Shown: piece after piece, positions 23,501 through 35,600 of the stretch
Numbering within the stretch: position 1 is the first letter of the stretch
How the letters are laid out: each line of letters begins with the position of its first letter
Origin: Edaphochlamys debaryana
Taxonomy: Eukaryota > Chlorophyta > Chlorophyceae > Chlamydomonadales
NCBI GenBank assembly: GCA_016858145.1
Contig: JAEHOE010000117.1
Coordinates: 310,001 to 374,000 of the forward strand
DNA length: 64,000 bases
Reading direction: 5' to 3'
The notes under the pieces: model-generated
The model's database searches: none
The model's input: the letters and a program-made list of their open reading frames with translations, nothing else
What the model was told of the DNA's origin: nothing
Translations under genes and position numbers: made by a program

Positions 23501-26500
23501 TGCGGTCGTATGACTATGATGAGTCTGCAACGCTTGGCGCCTCGAACACTGCCACGGCGGGCGTGGTGTGTTTCAACGGTAAGCGTTGCCGCGCCATCCA
23601 GTGCGTGAAACATGGGCCGTACCGAGTCCTAGCGGCATGGCTGCAGAGGGGCCTATCCTCAAGCGGAAACGCGTCCTTCCCTGCTCACAGGTGCGGGCAC
23701 CGGCACGGAGGGCACCCTGCGGCTTCTTGGCACGGCTCCGGCATCGCGAGGAGCTGGCGCGCTACAGGTAGGCCGCTTGCACACGGAGAGGCTGACACGC
23801 CATTATGGCTGGCTGAGATGGACGTGTTAGTTCATGAGGCAAGACGCGACGCTGATAACGCCCTGCTGTGGCCCACAACCCACCGACCACAGATCTACCA
23901 CAATGGCACCTGGGGCAGTATCGACCAGAACGGATGGGAACTCAAAGCCACCATCGCCGCCTGCCGCCAGGTACCGTACGTGCCGTACGTATCCTGCTCT
24001 CGGGCGGCCTCGGTGTACGACTTGCGAGGCAGAACGTGCTTCCCATGCCTAGCTAGCTATGAGGGCGTTCGTCATACCGCATTCTTGGCTGGAACTTGGC
24101 TGGACCGTGCCCTGTTGGGTTCAGTTCTTCCATCCGGCCCTTTCCTGCCCCTACCCCAACGCGCAGCTCGGCTGGTACACAGGATCGGCGGTGTTGTACG
24201 CTGCCAGCATCTACGGATTCGGCCCCGGGCCCGTGTGGGGCCTGGGCCTGGCGTGCACGGGCACTGAGTACAGGCTGATCGACTGCCCGCGCAACCAGAA
24301 CTTTGATGTGTCGGCGAGCGGGCAGGGCGCTGCGAGCTACGGGTACACCGCGGGCGTGCAGTGCCGCAATGGTAGGTGCGTTCCTCGCTCGTGTATTTCC
24401 TGGGTCAGGAGGGGTGCTTGTACGGCATATCGGGTTTTGTGTACGACAACATGTTCCCGGGGCCAGGAGGGGTGCTTGTACGGCATTTCGGATTCTGTGT
24501 ACGACAACATGTTCCCGGGGTCTTTTCGTTATGTTCTGTTGCGTAGCATCTTTTCCGCTCAGATAACCACGTCATAACGGCCAGCCATCGCGGCCCCCAG
24601 TCTAGACACGGTTGCACCCGGCACGCACCCTACCAGTACGGCTTGACTGATTACTTGGGTCTATCCTACCTTGAAGTGTGCTTGCCCTTCCCGCGCAGAG
24701 ACTGGCGGCGAGGGCGCGCTGCGCCTGGCTGGCAACTCCACCTCCACCCCAGGGCGTGGGCTGCTCCAAATCTACGCCAAGGGCCAGTGGGCGTCCATCT
24801 ACTACTACCTGTTTGATGCCCTGGACGCAGCGGTGGCGTGCCGGCAGCTGCGCTTCAACACCGGGGTTGCCATTCAGCAGGCTGGGAACTTCTTCGGCAC
24901 GGCCCCGGAGATCGTGTGGCGGCTGGACTTGGCGTGTAGTGGGCAGGAGACGCGGCTTTCCGGCTGCGTGCGGCCGTACGACTATGATGAGTCTCGGATT
25001 GCGGGCGGCGCTGGGAGCGTCGCCACTGCCGGCGTGCTGTGCTTCAACGGTAAGCTTTGGCGCACCATCCAGTGTATCCAGGTCGGGTCGTTTGTCCCCT
25101 AGAATGTTGCTTTCGTCCTTGTCATGACCATCACCGGCTGACTGCTCCCATCTCCGTCCGCCCACGGCAGCGCCCAGCTCCTCCCCAGAAGGCGCGCTGC
25201 GCCTGATCGGTCCCGGCCCCGCGGGCGCTGGCGTGGTTCAGGTGCGCTCGCCATGTGATCTGGGTCGGCTGGTGGGCTGCAAGTGACGGTGTAACCAGCT
25301 CCTCCCCAGAAAGGCTGCCCGTGTTTTCGAGTGATGACGTGAGAGGGAGTTCGTCGGGGTTTGGGCGAACCCCACGGGCGCCGCACGGACCCCATGCGAA
25401 GCCCGGTATGCGTATGAACCGTCCCTACCTTTGGGAAGCGATCAGAGCGCCGCCGGGATAACCATGCCGCCATTCCCCGGCTGCAGGTCTACCACAACGG
25501 GACGTGGGGCAGCATGGACCAAAACTACTGGACCCTCATCCCCGCCGTGGTGGCCTGCCACGAGGTGCGTAGTTGCGGGAGTTGGACCCTGCCAGTGCCA
25601 CACACCTCCTTCCGCCCCTTGAGCCCGTACCACCGGACCATGTCGGCACAAGCGCGCATCCGTCTCCCACCAGCGCAACCGACCTCAGGCCGTTGCGCTG
25701 TCTTGTTTGCCCTATCAGCGTCTCTCCCTGCTGCTCTTACCTTGCTTTCTGGCACCTGCCCAACCGCCCGTGCATGGCTGCCGCCCTACATGCAGCTCGG
25801 CTGGTACACGGGCTCAGTGGTGTCGTACGCCGCTGGCTTTTTTGGCTATGGGCCGGGACCCGTATGGGGCCTGGGCCTGCAGTGCACGGGCACGGAGAGC
25901 AGGCTGATCAACTGCCCGCGCAACCAGAACTTCGACGTGGTGGCGAGCGGGCAGGGGGCTGCGAGCTACGACTACACCGCGGGCGTGCGGTGCCGCAACG
26001 GTGAGCCCTAGGCGGGTGCGCGGCTGCGGGCGCGGGCGCGGTACGTGGGGCCCCTTCTTAGCGTTTTGTTCCATCACGCAAGCAAGGCTACACAAGTGAG
26101 CAGAGGGCGTGGTGCGAGCCCCGTAGCTAGCTAGGCGCAGGCACCCCGAGGCGGACATGAGGCGCCTATCCGTATGGCATGCTAGGCTTATATCACTCGT
26201 GCATAATGCCTTCCTTTGCCCCTTGGCCCGCCCGTGTTCCGCACAGAGACGGGCGGTGAGGGCAATCTGCGGCTGGCGGGCAACTTAACGTACCCGCTCC
26301 GGGGCGTGATCCAGATCTTTGCCAAGGCCCAGGGCCAGGGCCAGGGGCAGTGGGCCACCGTCAGCTCAAGCGAGTGGGGTGGCCAGGATGCCAGCGTGGC
26401 ATGCAGACAGGTGCGGGACGAAGGGCGACGGGGTGGGCTCAGAGGGCGACGATCGATCCTGCCTCTGACCCAAGCTCTGTGGCAGCACCCGAGCTCCGTT

Positions 26501-29500
26501 CAGCGCGTCGTCCTCCACCGCAGCTCAGCGACTGCCAGCCCTGTTCCAGCCGACAGGGGATTTCCCTGCTCTACGTCGTTCGTCCTGTGACCCGAGCGAC
26601 AGGGATTGACGCGCCTGGCCCCGGCCCTCCCCTTTGCAGCTGGGGTTTCTGTCGGGCGGCGCCATCTCTGGCGCCGCGGCCTTCCTGGGGACACCGCCCG
26701 AGCCCGTCTGGCAGCTCACGCCCAAGTGCACCGGCCAAGAGGCGCGGCTCTCGGGCTGCCCCAGGGAAAGCGACTACGGCGATCACGTCATGGCCACAAA
26801 CGGGATCGGGTCGCCGTACATGGCGTACATCCACTGCCTCAAGAACGGTGCGTGCCAGGGTCCGTTGATCATGCGGCACGGGGCCCGGGGCAGACCCCGA
26901 CTTCGGGTGACAGTTACTTCAAGTGCGGTCCAGCAATAAGTGCTGGTTCATTCCTGGCTTCTGGGATCAGGTCGAGGACCTCTTCTGGACCCGGCATTTT
27001 TTTACGCTCCCGCCCCTCTTGTTCGCGCCACGTAGAGAGCGCCCCCGCGACCGGCACACTACGCCTGGTGGGGCCTGCGCCTGGCCGCGGCGTCCTGCAG
27101 GTGCGCGGGTGCCGAATCACTACTGACGAGCTTGCTCAGCACTGCATCTGGTCCGGGCATGGTCCTTGTCCTTCTCCTCCAACCTTGCCCCTTACTTGCC
27201 CCTCGCGCATAGCACCCTTGGGCCCTTGGCTCCCTGCCCGAGTTGCCCCGTACGTGCCGATCTCGGATAGGCATCCCGGCCCACCCTCATCCTGCATCTG
27301 GCGATCGCTGGGGTCTTACGGCCTCAAAGCGTGTCGTTGAATGCTCCAACCCTGATATTCGCTCCTTACTTCCGCTCCCGCCCGTGCGCCCTCAGATCTT
27401 CCTCAATGCCACCTACGTCACACTGGATGCGGCCAGCGGCTTCACCCTGAACAACATCATGGTCGCGTGCAGACAGGCAAGCACTAACAGCAAAGAGGCT
27501 CTGCGGGGCACAACTGCAGGGGAATTTAAGGGCTGGGGCAGAGGCAGCTAGCATTCTTTTCAGCTGAGGGTCTTGGCTCCATCCCCGCCTGCAATGCCTC
27601 CCAGCCTTGCTCAGCTCAAGGCCCCCCTCCCCAGACCCCCTTGTTCCCACCCGCCCATGGCTTTCCCCCAACTTTCCCTCAACCTTCCCACCAGCTCGGC
27701 TACTACACGGGCTCTTCAGAGCAGAACGCCGACTGGCGAGCCTTTCCGCCGGGGCCCGTCTGGCGCCTGGGCCAGTATGGGCCGCAGTGCATTGGCTCCG
27801 AGTCCCGCCTGCTGGACTGCCCCATCACGGGTGGGCTGGGCGCGACCGCGGTTTCCGCCACTGGCGAGGTCGCCAGTCAGTACCGATACGGGGCGGCGGT
27901 GGCCTGCAGGAACGGTGGGTGCTGGGGAGGGTGGGGGCACGGTCGGGCGGGCCTGCGCAGTGAATCGGAGGGAGGAGCCGGCGGCGCTCGGGCGTCGAGC
28001 GAGCTTCTGTAAACCTTGTCTGTGCTGCTGACCACGCGTTGGTTGTAACGCTCTCACCCGCCTTGCACTGACCTCCTTGCTGCAGAGGTGGGCGGCGAGG
28101 GAAACCTCCGCCTGGTCAACGGCGGCGGTTTTTCGAACGTGGGCATCCTCCAGATCTCGTACGGCGGATCTTGGGCCGGCTTCAGCGGCGGCGATCTGGG
28201 CGCCCTGGAGGCGACCGTGGCATGCCGCCAGCTAGGGTACGACACGGGAGTGGCGATGCCGTACGGCGGGGCCATGTACGGCGGCGCGGCAGGGCCCGTG
28301 TGGAGCCTGGCTCTGGCGTGCGTCGGCACTGAGTCGCGGCTATCGAGCTGCCCCAGGTGGGGGTTGCGAGTGAAGGGGGCGCGAGGGGGACGCGGAAGGG
28401 GGATGGTGGAGGGCTCGCGAAAGCGTCGGGGAGGATGGGGCAGGGCAAACGCAGGTTGAGGCTGGGGCACACCATTCATAAGGGTAGCCGCGCAGCCGCT
28501 AGCTGCTCGCAGCCCTGCCCTGGGTTCGCTCATCGTAGCTTGCCCCGCTCCGCTGAGTCGACGCCACCGTACAGAGCGTCGTACATGCCTGCCGTACCGC
28601 CCGACAGGACCTATGAGTACGGGCAGGTGGTCCTGGCGTTCAGCGGTGTGGGCTACAACCAGGAGGGGGGCGTCGAGTGCCAACGCGGTGAGTGACGTGC
28701 GGTGGTGGGCTGGTGGTGGCGGGCTGGTGGCGGGCGCGTTTTTCCAGAGGATTGGCCCACCTACCGGTGCGTACGCTTGCGTAGCTTGGCGCAGCATGCC
28801 GACGACGATACCGTACACCGCTGGTTGCTTAGACCACGTGTTTCACACCTCCTCGCACCCCACCACACCGCCCCCTCCCTCGTGCAGACGCGCCCGCGGC
28901 GGAGGGGGACGTGCGGGTCGTGGGCGGGGGCGGCGGGCGCACGGACCGCGGCACGGTGCAGATCTACCAGTCCGGCCAGTGGGGCTCCGTCAGCGCGGTG
29001 AGGCTGCATCGATGCGTGCCGTCCTTCTCGCATGCATGCATGGGCGGCTGCCCTGCGTGGGCTTGCACTCTCCTCCGCCGCCCGGCATCATATCGGGCCA
29101 CCGCTTGGCAGCATCGGGCGAGGGCCATGATCTCCGTACCGTATGATGACGTCATTCCACGTGCCCCGCCGTGCGCAGGAGTACTGGACGACAGGCGCCA
29201 CGCAGGTGGTGTGCCGCATGCTGGGTTACGCCGCGGGCACGTCGCGCACGTCGACCGGGACGTACGGCATCGGGCCCGGCCCGGTCTGGCGAGTCAACTT
29301 CAACTGCACGGGGAGTGAGGTGAGCGCGTGTCATGGGGCGGAGCGGGGGGCCTGGAGCCTCTGGGGCAAGGGTGCAGACGAGACTTCCCACTTCCAGTGC
29401 TCGTATCCTGCTCCGGCGTGTGCTGTGAGTCCCTCGTGAGCGAGCGCTTTAGCCGGCTCTCAGCTCCCTTAGTCCCTCTTTGCGTGTTTGCGTTTGTTCA

Positions 29501-29600
29501 TCCCCAGTGGCGCTTGGCCGGCTGCGCCTACGCCTTTGGGCAACAGCTCAGCCCCACCGCTGCCAGCAAGTACCAAAACACAGCGGCCGTGGAGTGCACG
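20557..29600 (+). repeat. Tandem array of eleven SRCR domains (two-domain repeat unit)
   Basis: Domains at about 20557-21074, 21977-22324, 22451-23108, 23231-23579, 23692-24371, 24700-25050, 25171-26001, 26246-26847, 27036-27914, 28086-28687 and 28888-29600. Two kinds alternate: one mostly in a single exon ([40 protein letters not shown]) and one split into three exons ([40 protein letters not shown]). Copies 2, 4 and 6, and 3, 5 and 7, are nearly identical at DNA level, so the pair was duplicated recently or is being homogenised; 8-11 are older. Each domain keeps four cysteines (ACRQ, CTGxE, xxC, final RCxN) and lacks the Cys normally found in the VCDDGW block and its partner before the C-terminal strand. 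Confidence 0.9.
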
Positions 29601-32600
29601 GGTGGGTCCCGGAGATGTGGGCGTGCGGGTGATGACGGGATCCGCATGTCGGGCCGCGACTCTTGCTGTTACCCACTCTCTGTACTGCCTACGCGTCCTA
29701 ATCACCTCTCAGCTTCCGCCTTGCAGGGAACGGTCCGCCGAGGCCGCCATCGCCCCCCAGCCCGCCTCCGCGCCCGCCCTTCCCGCCGTCACCCCGTCCG
29801 TCAAGTCCGCCACTGCCTCCCACCCCATCTCCTCCACTGCGGTCACCCTCTCCCCCAGCTCCGGCTCCTCCGCCCCCCAGCCCCAATCCGCCACCACGAC
29901 CGCCCTCCCCTGCGCCGTCGCCACGACCTCCCTCACCGGCGCCACCCCGGCCTCCCAGCCCCCAGCCCAAGCCCCCGACCCCGCCGAGCCCTCCTTCACG
30001 TGGGTCCTCTGCGTGCGCCCTTTGTTCAAGCTAGGTTTCTCGCTCTGCCCCTGTACGGATGCTTATCTCTTGCTTGCTCCTAATGGTCTACGACTTCCCT
30101 TTCCCCTCCCCGACACAGCCTCCCCCCGGCCGTTTCCCCCGCCGCGGCCGCCCAGCCCCAAACCGGCGCCGCCTAGCCCCCCGGCGCCGCCACCCTCGCC
30201 GCCGCCGCCGCCTCAGCTGCTCGTGTCGTACGCCGCGCCCGACCCTTTGCCCATGGCGGGCTCCAGCCTGATCGTGGGCGGGGCCTTCGACATCGCCCCC
30301 TGGGAGACGGCCGTGGTCTTCCGGTGCCGGTTCACCCTACGCAACCCGGACACCGGCGCAACCACCAACTCCTCCATACAGGTGCGAGGGGCGCACGCGC
30401 GGCTTAATTGCTCCCGCCGCTGGCCCATCCCAACACTTGCGCTCCTCTTCACCGCACGCACACAGCGCCGCATGCTGTAATGAGACCAAGAAATAAACCC
30501 CGTCACACCCACCCTCGCCTCCGTGCCCCTCCTCCCCAGGCCCTACGCTCCGCGGCCTACCTGCTCAAGTGCACCGCCCCACCCTCTCCCAGCGCCAAGA
30601 ACGTGCTGCTCCTCTCCGTCACGCGCACGCCCGCCCGCCCGGGCCTGGGCGGCGCCTTCGAGAGCGCCGCCCTACCCGGCCACCTCTCCTACTATGGCCC
30701 CTGCGCTGCCAACTGCAGCGGCCACGGCTACTGCCAGCTGGGCGTGTGCTACTGCGTCAATGGCTGGGAGGGCGACGACTGCGGCTCGGCCGTGGTTCCG
30801 CTCGTCATCGTGTCAGTCACTGGTGAGCGGATGTGAGGTCTCATGGGCGGCGGTGGGTAGTATGCTGGGTGGGTAGTGTTATGCATGGCATTGAGAGTTG
30901 TAGAGCTGGTATCACGCTTGCCCGCATTGCTAGCCCTACCTGGCAGCCTGACTATGCCCTGCCCTCCAGGTGGTGCGGCTGCGGGCGGGACGCTGACGCT
31001 GGTGGAGGGCGCGACCTGGACCGCCACCGTACAGCTGCGGTCCGCCGTCCCCGGCGCCACGTTCTGGCTCATCACGGGGCCGCCCGGCGTGTCGGTAAAC
31101 ACCAGCACGGGACGCATCACGTGGCGCCCCGTCACCGCAGCAGACTCTGCGGGCACGCCCCGCCCCTTCACGGTCGGCGCGGCCGCCAACTCGGGCCGCT
31201 CGTCCACCTTCAGCTTCCAGATCTCTGTCGTACCGCTGTACGGCATAACCGCGCTGACGGTGCCGCCTGGCTCGAGCGCGAAGCCGCCGGGCGGCACGGT
31301 GACGGTTACCGGGAGCATCGGCGTTACGGCAGCGGCGCTCGGCGTCGGAGGTAAGCAGCTGGCCTCGCTCCTGGCAGTCCACTCCTTCTCCCTCCCTCAT
31401 GCTCCGTGCACCCCTACCTTGGAGCCCTCTCCCCTGCCCGCGTTCCGTAACCCTCCCGCTCCACTTTGTCCCTTACTCGCTCCCACCGCCCTCAGCCTCT
31501 CCGTCTACCTTCCTGTCCGCCCGGCCCCTCCGTGTGGTGGTCATGCAAGTGCCCGGCAGCACCGCCTTGAACGCCAGCACCTTTGCGCCCGTGCTGGACT
31601 TCCCCATCACCACCACCACGGGAGGGAACTTCACGGCGTCCTGGACCTGGCCGCTCACGTCCTTCGGGTGCGCACTCTCTCAACGGCAGGGCTTCGGGAC
31701 CTACCTCCTACGGCCCCTCCACGTTAGGCTAGGCTAGGCATAAACCCCAGGCTGGGATGATCCCTTATCAAACCGAGCCCCGCCCCGTCCCGCTTGGCCC
31801 CGCCCGCTGAACGTCCTCACACCCGCAGCACCCACATGGTGTACGTCCTCCACCCCGCCGCCACGCTCAACGCGAGCGCCTCCTCGCCGCCCGCGTCCAA
31901 CACCTTCCCCGCGTCCCAGCGCTCTGCGAAGCTGGGTGTGCCCCTCATCGTGGCCCTGGTGGACCGCACGCAGCTGCAGCCGGGCGCAGCGCTTCCCACC
32001 GTGCTGGTCGACCCGTCGGCCTCCACGTTCTTGAGCCCCATTGCGCGCGTGCTGGCGACTCTGCAGGTGAGCCCAGACCCGCGCTAATACAATACTGGGG
32101 ACGCTTAGCTGGCCCTCCGTTCGACTGGTCTTTTGGCTGCTGACATGCGTGGGTGGGCCTTTGACACGCACATGTGGCCCGCACCGCAGGACCTGTCCGC
32201 CCTGGTCCTGGGGTCCAAGCAGGAGCTCGCGTCCTTCTCTTCGGCGCCGCCCACGCTCCTCGTCAACCTCAGCCCCATAGGTTCCCCCGCGCCGCTGTGT
32301 GGCACCAACAGCACCTTCCTCAACGTCACGGACCTGGACCCGGCCAGGGCCACCCTGTGCCCCGGCGTCATCAACCCCGCAGACGCCAAGTCGCCCGGCG
32401 TGTTGCCAGTCCAGCTCCACCTCAGCACCTCCGCCGCCGGCGGGCTATCAGCGGCTGCCGAGGTCGATGTAAGCCATGGGTCCCGGCGTGCGGGGCAGGG
32501 GTGTCTGTGCAATCAATCCGTTGCGGTCTGACACGCACGTAGATGCCGTACGCTACGTACGACCCGGTCCCCTAAACTCCCGTTCTAACCTTACCGTACG

Positions 32601-35600
32601 TTGCCACGTGCGTGCAATTGCGAACAGGTCAACCTCAATTTTACGGGAGGCGTCAGCACCGCCTCCACCAGCCTGCTGCTCCGCGTGACCGTGGCGGAGG
32701 CCTCCGTGCAGCTGGTGACGGACCCCCCCGGCACGCTCACCGCCGTGGTGGGCCCCGGCGGCGCCGCCACCGTGGGCCTGGAAATCCACAACATCGGCAA
32801 CGTTCCCTCCGGCTGGCTGCCCCTGCCGCCCAACGGGCCCATCTTCTCCGTCCTCACGCGCGGGCCGCTGCCCCCCATCGGGCCCGGCAACTCCACGGTA
32901 GTCAGCTTCCAGATGGCCGCCCCGCCCACCGCCGCGCTCGGCCAGGTCTTCACCGCCAGCTCGCTGCTCGTCAGCCAGGACGGGCCGCTGGGGGGCGTGG
33001 TGCAGCTCAGCCTGGAGCTGGCCATCGCGTCCTCCCCCAACGCAACGCTGCTGGTGGGATGGGATGGGGCGGGTGGGATGGGATGGCGGCAGGGCGCGGC
33101 CGCAGGGGCGGCGCGTGTCTCTACTGGCCCCTGCTGCCCGGTTGGTGGGTGCGGCCGCACGCACGGACACGGGCCCCGGTGCTTGCTGTGCGGTATAGAC
33201 ACCCTCAGCACGCAATGACCCGCGGGCGGTCCCCTCCATTGCCGCCTACCCCAAAGGTGACCGTCATCGACGAGGCCACCACGTACAACACCTCCCACCC
33301 CAATGTCACGGGCGCGAGCCTGGTGGTGCGCAGGAGCGACGGAGGCGTGGTGGCCACCGCAGTGGTGAGCCCTGCCAGCGCCCGGCGGTGGGGCGTAGCC
33401 ACCGACGTGCCAAAACGTCCGCGGTCGAACCAGCTGGAACCAGCCAGCTGCCAACGCAGGGCCCATCCTTGCAAGGAAGGACCCGTCCCATACCGTCGGG
33501 TGCTGGCAGAACCGAGCCAGCGAGCGTCCCCCAGCCCCTACCCTCTTTCACGCCCTTTCCTCTCTCCCACCTCGCCATTCCCTGCAGACCGACGAGTTCG
33601 GAATGGCGACCTTCCGCAACCTGCCCGCCGGCTTCACGTACGCCGTGGACGCCTTTGAGCTCAACCACAAGTCCGCCACGCGCACCGTAACGCTCACGGG
33701 CGGCTTCCGGGAGCTGCCCATCTTCATTTCCCGCAACGCCGTGCGAACCACCTTCGTGGTTGTGCCCACGTCCTTCAACGAGGAGGTCAATATCGTGGTC
33801 AACGTGGAGTTCTTGACCTTTGTAAGTAGGACAAGTAGGGCGTGGGCGCGTGCCTGGAGTCATTATTAATCCACGTCAGGCAGGCTAAGCTCTCGTCTTG
33901 GCTGGCCGGGAGGGGCTTGGCCGGGGTGGTGTTCGGGGGGGGCCTGGACGGAGGGTGGAGGGGCTGGGCCTGCTGGTGTGCTGCGCCCATGTGTGCTGTC
34001 CCTGCCCCCCAACGCACCGCGGCCCCAGGTGCCGATGCCCGTCCTGAGACTTGACCCTCCGATCCTGTGAGTGCCCGCCTGCCCGTCCCTGCCTACCCTG
34101 GCTCACCGCAGCCTGGCTAGCGGCTCGTGTTCCAACCACCCTAGGCTCCCATAACGTCCGCCGGTCCCGCACTTGCTTCTGTCCGGCTTTTCCCTGGCCT
34201 GGTCCTCATGCCCCATGCACGTTGATTGCTTGGAAACCCGTGCTCCATACGTTCCCTACAAATGACCGCCGTATGACCCGTGTCTCGCGCCCCATGCGGC
34301 CGCAGGTACGTGGAGGACCTGGAGGCGCAGACCGAGCAGGACATCATCATCCACAACACCGGCCTCGTGGCGGCGATAGACGTGTACCTGCGCGTCCCCG
34401 CCTCCACGCCGGTACGCGACCGGCAGCCAACTGAAGCGGCCTGGCACAGCCCTGCTTAGTCGGTGCTCGCTTGACGGTGCCGGGATCTCGAATGTTGATG
34501 CGTGTCGAACAGCAATTTTTTCCACTCTGTTCCACTCTTCCGCAGTTCTTCACCATGGGCTTCAAGTCCGCCACGTGGTTGCAAAAGGAGAACGTCACCG
34601 TCACCGAGGCCGCGATTGTGCAGGTGCGCCGCTGGGGGGCGGGGAGCAGGGCATCCAGACGTCACGAGCGCTCCGTCTCGCGGCCTTGCACGCTCGCTCC
34701 CGGCAGGCCGCGAGGAATAAACGCTTGCCTGCCCGCCTCCGCCGGCGTCCCCGCGGCCGGCCGGCAGCGCCAGCCACCTGCGCCTCGTCGTCCACATCTC
34801 CGCGCTTCCATGCCCACCCCAACCGCCTCGCTCATCACACCCGCTGCCCTGCCCTCGGCCTTGCCCCGCCCCGCCCCGCCCCTGCCGCACGGACCACAGG
34901 TCCTCATCCCGGGCGTGTCCAGCGCGGTTTTCCCCGGCGGCATCACCGCCGGCGCCAACGAGGTGGTCATCCTGGTGGGGCGCATGCCCGCACTCAGCCG
35001 CCTGTTGCTCACGCTGGGCGTGTCATCGATCATTGCGTTGACCAACATCAATCGTACGTGCGGGCGCGGGCTTTTGCTCGAGGGTCCAGGCTTGATTGCA
35101 AACGGGCGTGAACGGGCGTGAAGTTAAGGAGCTGTGATGCGTCTGCTGATGACGGGGTTGAGCGACGGCCCTGTCGTGATTATTACCTGAACGGCGGCCA
35201 CGCCCGCCCGCTTTATTGCATGCATCCACAGGCAGTGCCACCCGCCGGCGGCTCGCGGGCGTTGCCGACGAATGCTACAGCAACCAACTGACGATGACGT
35301 ACACCGACCCGTGCGACGCGTCCAAGAGCGGGCTCACTGAAGGCGTGAGCCTCACAAACAGGTGAGGGAACAAACACTGGGCCCGGTGGGCAGCATAGGC
35401 AGCAGCTGTGTGTTACCCTTGAGCGCGGACAAGGCTTGAGCTAGCGCTCACTGCGCGGCCGCCGAGACGCGCGGCTGCTCCCTTGCCCTCGTCAGCAGTG
35501 GTGGATACACCGCCCACACCTGCTTAATAGCCACTGCTGGTTTGCGCGTGATCGCCCATGTATGCCACGCTCTGACGTGCGTCCTGCCCGCCCCCTCCAG

